From Actinokineospora globicatena (lineage in GTDB: Bacteria > Actinomycetota > Actinomycetes > Mycobacteriales > Pseudonocardiaceae): 64,000 nucleotides of DNA. The notes beneath the pieces were generated by a model, which saw only the letters and a list, made by a program, of their open reading frames with translations, was not told where the DNA came from and made no database searches. The position numbers and the translations under genes were made by a program. Location of the stretch: assembly GCF_024171945.1 (NCBI RefSeq), contig NZ_JAMTCR010000002.1, forward strand, positions 2,604,001 to 2,668,000, read 5' to 3'. Position 1 is the stretch's first letter. Every line of letters begins with the position of its first letter. Shown here in pieces: positions 46,122 through 55,079 of the stretch.

Positions 46122-46757
46122 GTGGCCGACCCGGTCCGCGTTGCCCAGCACCTCGAGCTGACCCTTGTCCACGTCGACGACTCGGTCCGGGTGACCGTCA
46201 ACGGGGCCGAGGCGTTCACCCACGGCCTGCTGCGGGTGACCCAGCCGAAGGTCGCGGTCGGCCTCACCGGGAAGCTCGTCCCCGGCCGCAACACGCTGGT
46301 GTTCACCGCGACCAACGGGCCGGGTGTCGCCGGGCTGACCGCCACCCTCACCGCCGACGGCCGGGTCGTGCGCGAGTGGCGGCTGCCCGACGACGGCGGC
46401 AAGCACGGCGTGTTCGTCGACGAGACCTTCGAGTTCGACTACCAGCCCAGCACCCCGGCACCGACCAAGGTCGTCGTGCTCACCTGCACCGAGGTCGACG
46501 ACGCCGCCAGCGTGCGCGTCAACGACGCGGTCGTGTTCAGCACCGGCCTGCTGCGCGGCAACCAGCCGAAGGTCGTCGCGGACCTGACCGCGAAGCTGGC
46601 GGGGGAGGACACCCTCGTGGTGGTCGCGGAGAACAAGCTCGGCCCGGGCAACTTCGTCGCGCAGCTGACCGTCGACGGCGCGGTCATGAAGAAGTGGGAC
46701 GTGCGCGGGTCGCAGATCAAGAACGCCCCGTTCGTCAACGAGGTCGTCACCTTCTAG
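46122..46757 (+). CDS. Tandem beta-domain protein of unknown function
   Basis: A 211-residue protein made of two homologous ~95-residue units. Shared pattern: 'VDDS/A-x-VRV-x-VN-x-A-x-x-F-x-x-GLLR-x-x-QPKV', 'LT-x-KL', 'NTLVF/DTLVV', and a final 'G-x-F-V-(D/N)-E'. The unit looks like an all-beta sandwich. It has no signal peptide. GTG 46122 lies 9 nt after GAGGAG. I do not recognise the family. It converges on, and overlaps by 4 bp, the aldolase gene. Confidence 0.7.
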   Translation: MADPVRVAQHLELTLVHVDDSVRVTVNGAEAFTHGLLRVTQPKVAVGLTGKLVPGRNTLVFTATNGPGVAGLTATLTADGRVVREWRLPDDGGKHGVFVDETFEFDYQPSTPAPTKVVVLTCTEVDDAASVRVNDAVVFSTGLLRGNQPKVVADLTAKLAGEDTLVVVAENKLGPGNFVAQLTVDGAVMKKWDVRGSQIKNAPFVNEVVTF

Positions 46758-47413
46758 CCCCGCTGGTCCAGCTCGCGGGTGACCCCGTAGCGCAGGCGGG
46801 CGACTTGGCGCTCGTAGTCGGCCCGCTCGGCGCGGTCCAGGGTGCGCGGCTTGCCCAGCAGCGACGCCCGCCAGTACAGCTCGCAGCCCCATTCGAGCAG
46901 CAGCGCGCGGTGCGCGGCGGTGGCCAGGTCGGCGCCGAAGGTGATCCCGCCGTGGTTGGCCATCAGCGCGGCGGTGCGGCCCTCCAGGGCTTCCAGGACA
47001 GCGTCGGCGAGTTCGGTGGTGCCGAACGTCCGGTACGGCGCGACCGGGACAGTGCCACCTAACTCCACCAGCTGGTAGTGCACACACGGCAGTTCGTCTA
47101 CGACCAGCGACAGTGCGGTAGCCATGGGGGCGTGCGTATGCACTACCGCGCCCGCCCGGAAGCGCCGATAGACCCCCAGGTGCAGGTCTAGTTCGGACGT
47201 TGGCGCGAGCGTCCCCTCGACCACGCCGCCGTCCTGGTCAACGACCGTCACGTGCTCCGCGCGCAGATCCGCGAGCCGGGCGCCGGTAGGGGTAACCGCG
47301 ACCAGGTCGCCCTGGCGGGCGCTGAGGTTGCCCGCCGTGCCCAGGACCAGGCCGGCCTCGGCCAGCGCCCTCGCGTGGGAGGCCACCTGTTCGCGCAGCG
47401 ACCGCAGCATCAT
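46754..47413 (-). CDS. Class II aldolase/adducin-family protein (L-fuculose-phosphate aldolase-like)
   Basis: A 219-residue zinc-dependent class II aldolase. 'GTAGNLSAR' (phosphate and substrate loop), 'PTGARL', 'SELDLHLGVYRRF', 'VVHTHAPMATALS' (two zinc-ligand His) and 'LMANHGGITFG' (third His) are all present. Family members cleave sugar phosphates such as L-fuculose 1-phosphate or L-ribulose 5-phosphate (epimerase) or 5-methylthioribulose 1-phosphate. The substrate here is not given by its neighbours. Two successive ATGs (47413 and 47410) are possible starts. Confidence 0.88.
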   Translation of the reverse strand: MMLRSLREQVASHARALAEAGLVLGTAGNLSARQGDLVAVTPTGARLADLRAEHVTVVDQDGGVVEGTLAPTSELDLHLGVYRRFRAGAVVHTHAPMATALSLVVDELPCVHYQLVELGGTVPVAPYRTFGTTELADAVLEALEGRTAALMANHGGITFGADLATAAHRALLLEWGCELYWRASLLGKPRTLDRAERADYERQVARLRYGVTRELDQRG

Positions 47414-47468
47414 GGGGTGATCATGCCCGACGAGAGGGGCCGGTCGGGGGGTGTGGCACCGTGGTGGG

Positions 47469-48149
47469 GTGCGGATTCTGATCGTTGAGGACGAGGCGCC
47501 CCTCGCCGAGGCCGTCGCCAGGGGCCTGCGGCGCGAGGGCATGGCGGTCGACATCGCGCTGGACGGCGACGAGGGGCACGAGAAGGCCTCGGTCACCCGC
47601 TACGACGTGGTGGTGCTCGACCGGGACCTGCCCGGTATGCACGGCGACCAGCTGTGCCGGGAGATCGTCGCCTCCGGCGCGCTGACCAGGGTGCTGATGC
47701 TCACCGCCAGCGACGCGGTCGCCGACCGGGTGGAGGGCCTGTCGCTGGGCGCCGACGACTACCTGGCCAAGCCGTTCGCGTTCCCCGAGCTGGTGGCCAG
47801 GGTGCGCGCGCTGGCCCGCCGGGCCACCCCGGTGACCCCGCCGGTGCTGCTCGCGGGCGATGTCGAGCTGGACCCGGCCCGGCGCACGGTGACCAGGGCC
47901 GGGCGGCCGGTCGAGCTGACCCGCAAGGAGTTCGGCGTGCTGGAGGTGCTGCTCGCCGCGCGCGGGTCGGTGGTCTCCAGCGAGGAACTGCTGGAGCGGG
48001 TGTGGGACGAGAACGCCGACCCGTTCACCACCACCGTCCGGGTCACGGTGATGACGCTGCGCAAGAAGCTGGGCGACCCCGGCGTGATCGACACCGTCGT
48101 GGGGTCCGGCTACCGGGTGCCCGCCTCGGCCGGTGAGTCCGGGGTGTGA
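47469..48149 (+). CDS. OmpR/PhoB-type response regulator
   Basis: A 226-residue two-component regulator. The receiver domain (1-115) has the acidic pocket in 'LIVEDEAPL', phospho-acceptor Asp in 'VVVLDRDLPG', switch Thr in 'LMLTAS' and Lys in 'YLAKPF'. The DNA-binding winged helix follows with 'LTRKEFGVLEVLLAARGSVVS' in substance and 'VRVTVMTLRKKLG'. Its stop overlaps the kinase start by 4 bp, so the two proteins form a cognate pair. Target genes unknown. Confidence 0.93.
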   Translation: MRILIVEDEAPLAEAVARGLRREGMAVDIALDGDEGHEKASVTRYDVVVLDRDLPGMHGDQLCREIVASGALTRVLMLTASDAVADRVEGLSLGADDYLAKPFAFPELVARVRALARRATPVTPPVLLAGDVELDPARRTVTRAGRPVELTRKEFGVLEVLLAARGSVVSSEELLERVWDENADPFTTTVRVTVMTLRKKLGDPGVIDTVVGSGYRVPASAGESGV

Positions 48150-49273
48150 CCGACCGCAGGCGCGGCCCGGGGTTGCGGGCCAGGATCACCCTGCTGGCCA
48201 CCGGTCTCGTGGCGGTGGTCAGCGTTCTGCTGCTGTGGCTCGGGTGGGTGTTGGCGGGAGAGGTCGTCAACTCTGTCCCGTCGCTGCCCTCCGGTACGAC
48301 TGTCATGGTCGGTGGCGTCAATGTCGAGGCGGACCAGTTAGCGGAAGCGTTGTCCGCTGACGCAAGGGATCGCGTTCTACTGGCAGGCTCGGTCGCGTTC
48401 GTGTGTGTGGTGGCGGCTACCGCGCTGCTGGCCTGGGTGATCACCGGGCGGGTCTTGCGGCCATTGCGGGAAGTCACCGCTACCGCGCACAGGTTGTCGG
48501 TGGAGTCGCTAGGGGAGCGGATCGGCCATCAGGGCGCGCGCGACGAGGTGGCCGAGTTGGCCGACACCTTCGACGCGATGCTCGACCGACTCCAGGCAGC
48601 GTTCTCGGCGCAACGGCAGTTCGTCGCCAACGCCAGCCATGAACTCCGCACGCCGCTGGCCGTCATCCGCACCGAGCTGGACGTCACGCTGTCCGACCCG
48701 GACGCCGACACCGCCGAGCTGCGCCGCATGGCCGACGTCGTGCGCACCGCGACGTTGCGCGCGGGCGACCTGGTGGAGGCACTGCTGGTCCTCGCCCGCA
48801 CCGATGGCCTGGGGGTCGGCGCGACGGGACCGGTCGAACTGCCCGTCGTCGTGTCCGGTGCCTGGCGCTCGACCCGGGCGGACGCGGAACGCCGGGGGAT
48901 CACCGCCCGCTTCCACCACGACCACGCCACGGTCACCGGTGACGCGGCCCTGCTCGAACGGGTCGCGGGCAACCTCCTGGAGAACGCCGTCCGGCACAAC
49001 CTGGACGGCGGGTGGATCGAGGTCCGCACCACCAGTGGTCCACAGTGGACAACGCTGGAAGTCGCGTCGTCCGGCCCGGTCATCGCCGCCGAGCGCGTGC
49101 CGGAGCTGTTCGAACCCTTCCGGCGCGGGGGAGTCGACCGGACCTCGCACACGGGCACCGGCCTCGGGCTCTCCATCGTGCGCGCGGTCGCTCGGGCGCA
49201 CGGCGGCTCGGTCCAGGCCAGCGCGGTGCCGTCCGGCGGGTTGCGCGTGGTCGTGACCTTTCCGTCGCTTTAG
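48146..49273 (+). CDS. Sensor histidine kinase
   Basis: A 375-residue kinase with two membrane helices (about residues 12-32 and 72-92) enclosing a short extracellular loop of ~40 residues. A HAMP region and the H-box 'SHELRTPLAVIRTELDVTL' follow, then N-box 'NLLENAVRHN' and G-box 'GTGLGLSIVRAVARAHGG'. The small sensor loop suggests detection of a membrane or cell-wall signal. It is translationally coupled to the response regulator. Its 3' end overlaps the converging HNH gene by 4 bp. Confidence 0.92.
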   Translation: MTDRRRGPGLRARITLLATGLVAVVSVLLLWLGWVLAGEVVNSVPSLPSGTTVMVGGVNVEADQLAEALSADARDRVLLAGSVAFVCVVAATALLAWVITGRVLRPLREVTATAHRLSVESLGERIGHQGARDEVAELADTFDAMLDRLQAAFSAQRQFVANASHELRTPLAVIRTELDVTLSDPDADTAELRRMADVVRTATLRAGDLVEALLVLARTDGLGVGATGPVELPVVVSGAWRSTRADAERRGITARFHHDHATVTGDAALLERVAGNLLENAVRHNLDGGWIEVRTTSGPQWTTLEVASSGPVIAAERVPELFEPFRRGGVDRTSHTGTGLGLSIVRAVARAHGGSVQASAVPSGGLRVVVTFPSL

Positions 49274-49635
49274 GACTTGGCCAACCGCCGGAGTTGGCGC
49301 TCGACGTAGGCCCGCGCTCGCCGTTGCCCGCCGCGCTCGGCAATCGCTGCTTCCAGGTCCCGCAGCACCCGCTCGATCCGCTGACCGTCCGGCCTCCACC
49401 CGCGCCGCTCGCACTCGGCGAGCCAGTCGACCGGGCTGGTGTGCCCGCGCAGCCGGTTGCAGCCCCGGCACGCGGCGATCTCGTTCTCCAGCCACGACGG
49501 GCCGCCCTTCACGCGCGGCACCAAGTGGTCGGTCGTGGGGACGGCGGAGCCCCGGAACGGGCGTGCGCACCAGGCGCAGGTGGCGCCGTCGCGGGCGAGG
49601 ATGAGCGCCATCCGCTCGGCACGACCGATGTTCAC
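49270..49635 (-). CDS. HNH endonuclease
   Basis: A 121-residue HNH nuclease. 'CAWCARPF' and 'CRGCNRLRGH' supply structural zinc Cys pairs, and 'TDHLVPRVKGGPSWLENEIAA' holds the H-N-H catalytic pattern (DH...N...), as in stand-alone actinobacterial HNH proteins. The GTG start overlaps the stop of the DUF72 gene (GTGA), so the two are co-translated. The pairing suggests action on a common nucleic-acid substrate, but no function is established. Confidence 0.85.
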   Translation of the reverse strand: MNIGRAERMALILARDGATCAWCARPFRGSAVPTTDHLVPRVKGGPSWLENEIAACRGCNRLRGHTSPVDWLAECERRGWRPDGQRIERVLRDLEAAIAERGGQRRARAYVERQLRRLAKS

Positions 49636-50492
49636 AGGCGCGCGGCCAGGGCCTGGGCGTCGGCGGGGGCCTTGACCTTCATGTCGTTGTCGAAGTAGAC
49701 GAAGACGTCCCGGCCCTGCTTGAGGTCCGGCGCGGGGTTCGCCTTGGCGGACGCGACGTTCTTGCCCGCGCGCCAGGTCCGGATCTTCGCGGCCCACAGG
49801 TCGAGCGCCTCGTCGGTGTACCCGCTGGCGTACAACTCCTTGTCGCCGTGCAGCCGCACGTAGACGAAGTCCGCCGTGACGTCCTCCAGGAACGGCCATT
49901 TCCCGGCGGTATCCGCCACGACCAGCGCGATCCCCTTGTCGCGCAACAACCCGACGAACTCGGTCGTCGCGAAGTCCGGGTTCCGCACCTCGATCGCGTG
50001 CCGCACCGGGCGTTCCGCGTCGGTCTGGAGCCACTCGCGCCCCGCCATCCGCTCGTCGTGCCCCCGCGCGATCGCGACCGCTTCTGTCGTGGTGCGCGGC
50101 AACCCGTCGAAGAACGCGGCCAGCACATCCGGCTCGTACTTGAAGTTCTGCGGCAACTGCCACAGCACCGGCCCCAACTTCGCCCCCAACGCCAACACCC
50201 CCGACGCGAAGAAGTTCGCCACCGGTGTGCCGACGTCCCGCAACCGCTTCATGTGCGTGATGAACCGCGGCCCCTTCACCGAAAACACAAACCCCTCCGG
50301 CGTCTCCCCCCACCACCGCCGATAGCTCTCCGGCCGCTGCAACGCATAAAACGACCCATTCACCTCCACCGACGACACCCGCCCCGCCAAAAACCCCAAC
50401 TCCCCCCGCTGAGCCAACCCCACCGGATAGAACACCCCCCGCCAAGGCCCATAAACCCACCCCGACGTCCCAACCACCACCCGCCCGCCCAT
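49632..50492 (-). CDS. DUF72 (YecE-like) protein, copy 1
   Basis: A 286-residue TIM-barrel-type DUF72 protein. 'VVVGTSGWVYGPWRGVFYP' opens it; 'VEVNGSFY' and 'GFVFSVKGPRFITH' are family signatures, followed by 'LGPVLWQLPQNFKY', 'VRHAIEVRNPDF', 'YVRLHGDKELYASGY' and a closing 'FVYFDND'. The conserved His and acidic residues suggest an enzyme, but the activity of DUF72 is not known. The start at 50492 follows a purine-rich run. A second DUF72 gene lies 380 bp upstream on the same strand, and an HNH gene is coupled downstream. Confidence 0.9.
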   Translation of the reverse strand: MGGRVVVGTSGWVYGPWRGVFYPVGLAQRGELGFLAGRVSSVEVNGSFYALQRPESYRRWWGETPEGFVFSVKGPRFITHMKRLRDVGTPVANFFASGVLALGAKLGPVLWQLPQNFKYEPDVLAAFFDGLPRTTTEAVAIARGHDERMAGREWLQTDAERPVRHAIEVRNPDFATTEFVGLLRDKGIALVVADTAGKWPFLEDVTADFVYVRLHGDKELYASGYTDEALDLWAAKIRTWRAGKNVASAKANPAPDLKQGRDVFVYFDNDMKVKAPADAQALAARL

Positions 50493-50512
50493 CCCCCCAT
50501 CTTCCGCCACCC

Positions 50513-50874
50513 TCACGGAGATCGCAGTCGCAACCACACCAGGCCGTGCTCAGTACCCACGACCCCCTGGTGGTCCACTGTGAGCGCCGAGGCCAGCGTG
50601 TCCAGGTTTGACCACCGCGTACTCCTCAGCCTCAAGCCCTCCCGACGCACTCGCCCGCAGCAAGGGCCGTCCCACCTACCACCCATCACCGAGCACCAAC
50701 CCGGTCGTGGTCGCCAGGTCTGGGCCGTCGTGCGGGCGCTCGATCACCTCGGCCGGGTCGTCCCCAGCCGCGACCGCTTGGCGCACGGCGCTGTTGACCA
50801 GGCGCCGAGCAGGGGCGCAAAGCGGCTCGACGCCCACCCGTCGTCCACCACCTGCAGGGTCCGCCCGTACTGGG
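50513..50874 (-). pseudogene. Decayed coding remnant between the DUF72 genes
   Basis: No open gene remains, but coherent protein-like segments appear in successive minus-strand frames. One has 'VVDDGWASSRFAPLL', a second 'AVRQAVAAGDDPAEVIERP', a third 'SGGLEAEEYAVVKPGHAG', and one frame ends 'ALTVDHQGVVGTEHGLVWL' to a stop at 50513. Switching frames between blocks is what small indels in a dead gene produce. The parent family is not recognised. A 45-codon GTG frame at 50513-50650 could alternatively be a small gene. Confidence 0.45.
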
Positions 50875-51603
50875 TCAGTCCGTCGTGCGACGGGTGCGCT
50901 CGGCCAACCGCACAGCGTCCCAGGGGGCGGCGCCGTTCATGGTGTTGTCGAGGTAGGCGTAGACGTCGCCGTGGGTGTGCCATTCGGTGATGAGCGTGGC
51001 CCACTTGTCGAGGGCGGCGTCGGTGTAGCGGCTGGTGTAGAGCTCGGTGTCGCCGTGCAGGCGGAGGTAGGTGAAGTCGGTGGTGCGCGCGGCCAGGCAG
51101 GGCCAGACGCCGGGGTTGTCGGCGACCACCAGGGCCACGCCGCGGGCGGTGAGCTGGTCGACGAAGGTGTCGTTGTAGAAGCTGTCGTGGCGGACCTCGA
51201 ACGCGTGCCGGGTCGAATCCGGTAAGGCGTCGAGGAAATCGCTGATCAGCGCCTCGTCGTACCGCAGGGAAGCGGGAATCTGCCACAGGACAGGCCCTAA
51301 CTTCGGCCCCAGCTCCAACACCCCGGACCCGTAGAACTCGTCCAGCACACCCGAGACCTCGCGTAACCGCCGCGAATGCGTCACCTCGCGCGGCCCCTTC
51401 ACCGCGAACACGAACCCCTCCGGCGTCACGTCCCGCCACCGGAGGTAGTCGGATTCCTTGCGGGGGCCGTAGAAGGTCCCGTTGACCTCCACCGTGTCCA
51501 GCCGTTCGGACAGGTGGGCCAGCTCGTCGCGCACGCCGCGGGGGTAGAAGTCGCCCCGCCACGGGCGGTAGGTCCAGCCGGAGGTGCCGACGCGGATCAT
51601 CAC
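50875..51603 (-). CDS. DUF72 (YecE-like) protein, copy 2
   Basis: A 242-residue DUF72 protein with the same landmarks as copy 1: 'RVGTSGWTYRPWRGDFYP', 'VEVNGTFYG', 'GFVFAVKGPREVTH', 'LGPVLWQIPASLRYDE' and 'YLRLHGDTELYTSRY'. The last section is shorter, ending 'VYAYLDNT' plus ~20 residues. The two copies are clearly homologous but well diverged, so the duplication is old or one copy was acquired. ATG 51603; the second ATG three bases on is equally possible. Confidence 0.9.
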   Translation of the reverse strand: MMIRVGTSGWTYRPWRGDFYPRGVRDELAHLSERLDTVEVNGTFYGPRKESDYLRWRDVTPEGFVFAVKGPREVTHSRRLREVSGVLDEFYGSGVLELGPKLGPVLWQIPASLRYDEALISDFLDALPDSTRHAFEVRHDSFYNDTFVDQLTARGVALVVADNPGVWPCLAARTTDFTYLRLHGDTELYTSRYTDAALDKWATLITEWHTHGDVYAYLDNTMNGAAPWDAVRLAERTRRTTD

Positions 51604-51670
51604 CCCATGGTGGCGGAGTTGATCACCGCCCGCACGCTGGTGCCCGGGGGGACACCAGCGTGCGCGGCGA

Positions 51671-53779
51671 TCAGGCCGGGACCGAGGCCACGCCCGGCGC
51701 CAGGAAAGGCTTGCCGTGCACGCGTTCGGACACCCCGGCCCGGTCCAGGTACGGGGTGATGCCGCCCAGCCAGAACGGCCAGCCCGCGCCGAGGATCAAG
51801 CACAGATCGATGTCCTGCGCCTCCGCGACCACACCCTCGTCGAGCATGATCCGGATCTCCTGGGCCACGCCGTCGAGCACCCGGTCGAGAACCTGTTGCT
51901 CGGTCAGCGGGTTGGGGCCGAACTGCCACAGCTCAGCCACTTCCGGGTCCACCGACTGGTTGCCCGCGCTGTCCCACGTCCACACCGCGTTCTTGCCCGC
52001 CGCGACGAACCGGCGCATGTTCTCGCTGACGCCGAAGCGGTCCGGGTACGCGCGGTGCATGGTCTCCGCGACGTGCAGCGCGACCGGGGCACCGACCAGT
52101 TGCAGCAGCACCAGCGGGCTCATCGGCAGCCCCAGCGGCTCCGTCGCGCGGTCGGCCACCTCGAACGGCGTGCCCTCGTCGATGGCGGCGACGACCTCGC
52201 CCATGAACCGGGTGAGCAGCCGGTTGACCACGAACGCGGGCGCGTCCTTGACCAGCACCGACGACTTGCGCAGCGCCTTGCCCACCGCGAACGCCGTGGC
52301 CAGCGCCGCGTCGTCGGTGCGCTCGGCGCGGATGATCTCCAGCAGCGGCATCACCGCGACCGGGTTGAAGAAGTGGAACCCGACCACGCGCTCCGGGTGC
52401 GCCAGCCCGGCCGCCATCTCGGTGATCGACAGCGACGAGGTGTTGGTCGCCAGCACGCACTCCGCGCTGACGTGCGCCTCCACCTCGGCGAAGACCTGTT
52501 GCTTGACACCGAGTTCCTCGAACACGGCCTCGATCACGAAGTCCGCGTCCGCGAAGGCGGCCTTGTCCAACGACCCGGACACCAGCGCCTTCAACCGGTT
52601 CACGCCGTCCGGCGACAGCCTTCCCCTGGCGCCCAACTTGTCGATCTCGTCGTGCACGTACGCCACGCCCTTGTCGACGCGTGCCTGGTCGATGTCGGTC
52701 AGCACCACCGGCACCTTGAGCTGCCGCACGAACAGCAACGCCATCTGGCTGGCCATCAACCCGGCACCGACGACGCCGACCTTGGTCACCGGCCGCGCCA
52801 ACGCCTTGTCCGGCGCGCCCGCGGGTCGCTTGGCCCGCTTCTGCACCAGGTTGAACGAGTACAGCCCGGCCCGCAGCGGGTCGCTCATCAGGACGTCGGC
52901 CAGCGCCTCGGTCTCGGCCGCGTACCCGGCGTCCAGGTCGTTGGCGCGCGCCAACTCCAGCAGCTCCAACGCCTTCAACGCGCCGGGCGAGGCACCCTTG
53001 GTCCGGCCGTGCACGATGCCCTTGGCCCGCTCGACAGCGGCATCCCAGCCCGCGCCCCGGTCGATCTCCTCGCGCGGCACGGAAACCACGCCAGTGACCA
53101 CATCGGACGCCCAGGCGAGCGACCGCTCGATGAAGTCGGCCGAGCCCAGCAGCACGTCGGTGATCCCGAGGTCGGCCGCCTGCTTCGGCTTGAGCACCCG
53201 GTTCTGGCTCAGCGCGTTCTCGAAGATCACCGTCACAGCGGCGTCCGGCCCGATCAGGTTCGGCAGCAGCTGCGTGCCGCCCCACCCGGGGAACAGACCG
53301 AGGAACACCTCGGGCAGCGCGATCGCGGCGGTGTTGTCCGACAGCGTCCGGTAGTGGCACGACAGCGCCAACTCCAGGCCGCCGCCCATCACCGCGCCGT
53401 TGACGAACGCGAACGTCGGCACCGGTGACTCGGTGAACCGCCGGAACACGTCATGCCCGCTCTGCGCGATGTCCACAGCGGACTCGCGGCTCGCGACCTG
53501 TTCCACACCGGACAGATCCGCGCCGACGGCGAAGATGAACGGCTTGCCCGTCACCGCGATCGCGGCTGGTTCGGCGGCGACGGCCTCGTCGAACGCCGCG
53601 TTCAGGCTCACCAGGCTCTGCGGCCCGAAGGTCGATGGCCGGGTGTGGTCGTGACCGTTGTCGATCGTGATCAGCGCGACCGGCCTGGTCAGCCCGGCGA
53701 CCCGCACCAGCCTGGTCACCGCCTTGGTGACCACCTCGTCGGGGAACGCCTTCGCGGCCTGCTCCTGCGTCAGCATCAT
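51671..53779 (-). CDS. fadB: Fatty-acid oxidation multifunctional protein (enoyl-CoA hydratase/3-hydroxyacyl-CoA dehydrogenase)
   Basis: A 702-residue FadB-type enzyme for two steps of beta-oxidation. The N-terminal crotonase domain (1-~300) has 'FAVGADLSGVE' and 'NGAVMGGGLELALS' (oxyanion hole) and the Glu-containing 'ALPEVFLGLFPGWGG'. The dehydrogenase half starts 'VGVVGAGLMASQMALLF' (NAD loop) and contains 'LATNTSSLSITEMA' and 'VVGFHFFNPVAVMPLLEI' (catalytic His). Size equals mycobacterial FadB. Its ATG overlaps the fadA stop (ATGA), giving a fadA-fadB operon; the upstream fadA carries a frameshift. Confidence 0.93.
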   Translation of the reverse strand: MMLTQEQAAKAFPDEVVTKAVTRLVRVAGLTRPVALITIDNGHDHTRPSTFGPQSLVSLNAAFDEAVAAEPAAIAVTGKPFIFAVGADLSGVEQVASRESAVDIAQSGHDVFRRFTESPVPTFAFVNGAVMGGGLELALSCHYRTLSDNTAAIALPEVFLGLFPGWGGTQLLPNLIGPDAAVTVIFENALSQNRVLKPKQAADLGITDVLLGSADFIERSLAWASDVVTGVVSVPREEIDRGAGWDAAVERAKGIVHGRTKGASPGALKALELLELARANDLDAGYAAETEALADVLMSDPLRAGLYSFNLVQKRAKRPAGAPDKALARPVTKVGVVGAGLMASQMALLFVRQLKVPVVLTDIDQARVDKGVAYVHDEIDKLGARGRLSPDGVNRLKALVSGSLDKAAFADADFVIEAVFEELGVKQQVFAEVEAHVSAECVLATNTSSLSITEMAAGLAHPERVVGFHFFNPVAVMPLLEIIRAERTDDAALATAFAVGKALRKSSVLVKDAPAFVVNRLLTRFMGEVVAAIDEGTPFEVADRATEPLGLPMSPLVLLQLVGAPVALHVAETMHRAYPDRFGVSENMRRFVAAGKNAVWTWDSAGNQSVDPEVAELWQFGPNPLTEQQVLDRVLDGVAQEIRIMLDEGVVAEAQDIDLCLILGAGWPFWLGGITPYLDRAGVSERVHGKPFLAPGVASVPA

Positions 53780-55003
53780 TCGCCCCCGTCCCAGTTCGGG
53801 TTCTCCCAGATCACGGTGCCGCCCATGCCGATCCCCACGCACATGGCCGTCACCCCGTACCGCACGTCGGGCCGCTCGGCGAACTGCCGCGACAGCTGCG
53901 TCATCAGCCGCACGCCGGACGAGGCGAGTGGGTGCCCGCAGGCGATCGCACCACCCCACACGTTCACCCTCGGGTCGTCGTCGGCGAGTCCGAAGTGGTC
54001 GAGGAACGCCAACACCTGCACCGCGAACGCCTCGTTCAGCTCGAACAGTCCGATGTCCGAGATGGACAGACCGAACCGCGCGAGTGCCTTCTCCGTAGCG
54101 GGAACCGGACCGATGCCCATCACCTCGGGCTCGACGCCGACGAACGCGTAGCCGACCAACCGCATCCCGATCGGCAGTCCCAACTCCCGCGCGGTCTCCT
54201 CGGCGGCGAGCAGGCACCCGGTCGCGCCGTCGTTGAGCCCCGCGGCGTTGCCCGCGGTGACCCGGCCGTGTGGGCGGAACGGGGTTTTCAAGCCCGCCAA
54301 CGCTTCCACGGTAGTACCCGGGCGTGGCGGTTCGTCCTCAGTGGCCAGTCCCCAGCCGAGTTCGGCGGACCTGGTCGCCACCGGCACAAGCTCCGGCCCG
54401 ATCTTGCCCGCCTTCACCGCGTCGGCGAACTTCTCCTGGCTGCGCGCGGCGTAGGCGTCGCACCGCTGCTTGGTCAGCTCGGGGTAGCGGTCGTGCACGT
54501 TCTCCGCGGTCTGCCCCATCACCAGCGCGGTCGGGTCGACCAGCTTTGTCGGCGATGATGCGCGGGTTCGGGTCGACGCCCTCGCCCATCGGGTGGCGGC
54601 CCATGTGCTCGACACCGCCCGCGATGACCACGTCGTACGCGCCGAAAGCGATGCCCGCCGCGGTGGTGGTGACCGCCGTCATCGCGCCCGCGCACATCCG
54701 GTCGATGGCGAAACCGGGCACCGACTTGGGCAGCCCGGCCAGCAGCGCGGCGGTGCGGCCGATGGTCAGGCCCTGGTCGCCGATCTGGGTGGTCGCGGCC
54801 ACCGCCACCTCGTCCACCCGCTCCGGCGGCAGCTCGGGGTGGCGGCGCAGCAGCTCGCGGATGACCTTGACGATGAGGTCGTCCGCGCGGGTCTCGGCGT
54901 AGACGCCCTTGGGTCCGGCCTTGCCGAACGGCGTCCGCACACCGTCGACGAAGACGACGTCGCGGACGGCGCGCGCGGCTGCGGGGGCAGCGGGTGCGGC
55001 CAC
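53776..55003 (-). pseudogene. fadA: Acetyl-CoA C-acyltransferase (thiolase) with frameshift
   Basis: Thiolase completing beta-oxidation. The first part (55003 to ~54545) carries 'DGVRTPFGK' and the acylation Cys in 'DRMCAGAMTAV'. After 'NPRIIADK' the frame breaks; the correct continuation 'LVDPTALVMGQTAENV' lies in another frame and runs through 'NEAFAVQVLAF', 'CGHPLASSGVR' and 'AMCVGIGMGG' (second catalytic Cys) to 53776. One surplus A in GACAAAGCTG (T-run at 54545-54547 on the plus strand) explains it. It is either a sequencing error or a recent mutation, since all other motifs are intact. GTG 55003 follows AAGGAG. Confidence 0.9.
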
Positions 55004-55030
55004 GGGTGCTCCTTGGCTCGGTTACCGGGC

Positions 55031-55079
55031 TACCGAGTGGTAACCCGACTCCACTCTAGTGCTTGTTACCGACGGGTAA
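55031..55079. promoter_or_regulatory. Two inverted-repeat sites before fadA
   Basis: TTACC-GACG-GGTAA is a perfect inverted repeat at 55066-55079, and TACC-GAGT-GGTA a second at 55031-55042. Both lie in the 76-bp gap between the TetR gene and fadA. TetR-family fatty-acid regulators bind such sites. fadAB therefore seems to have its own controlled promoter. Confidence 0.55.
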
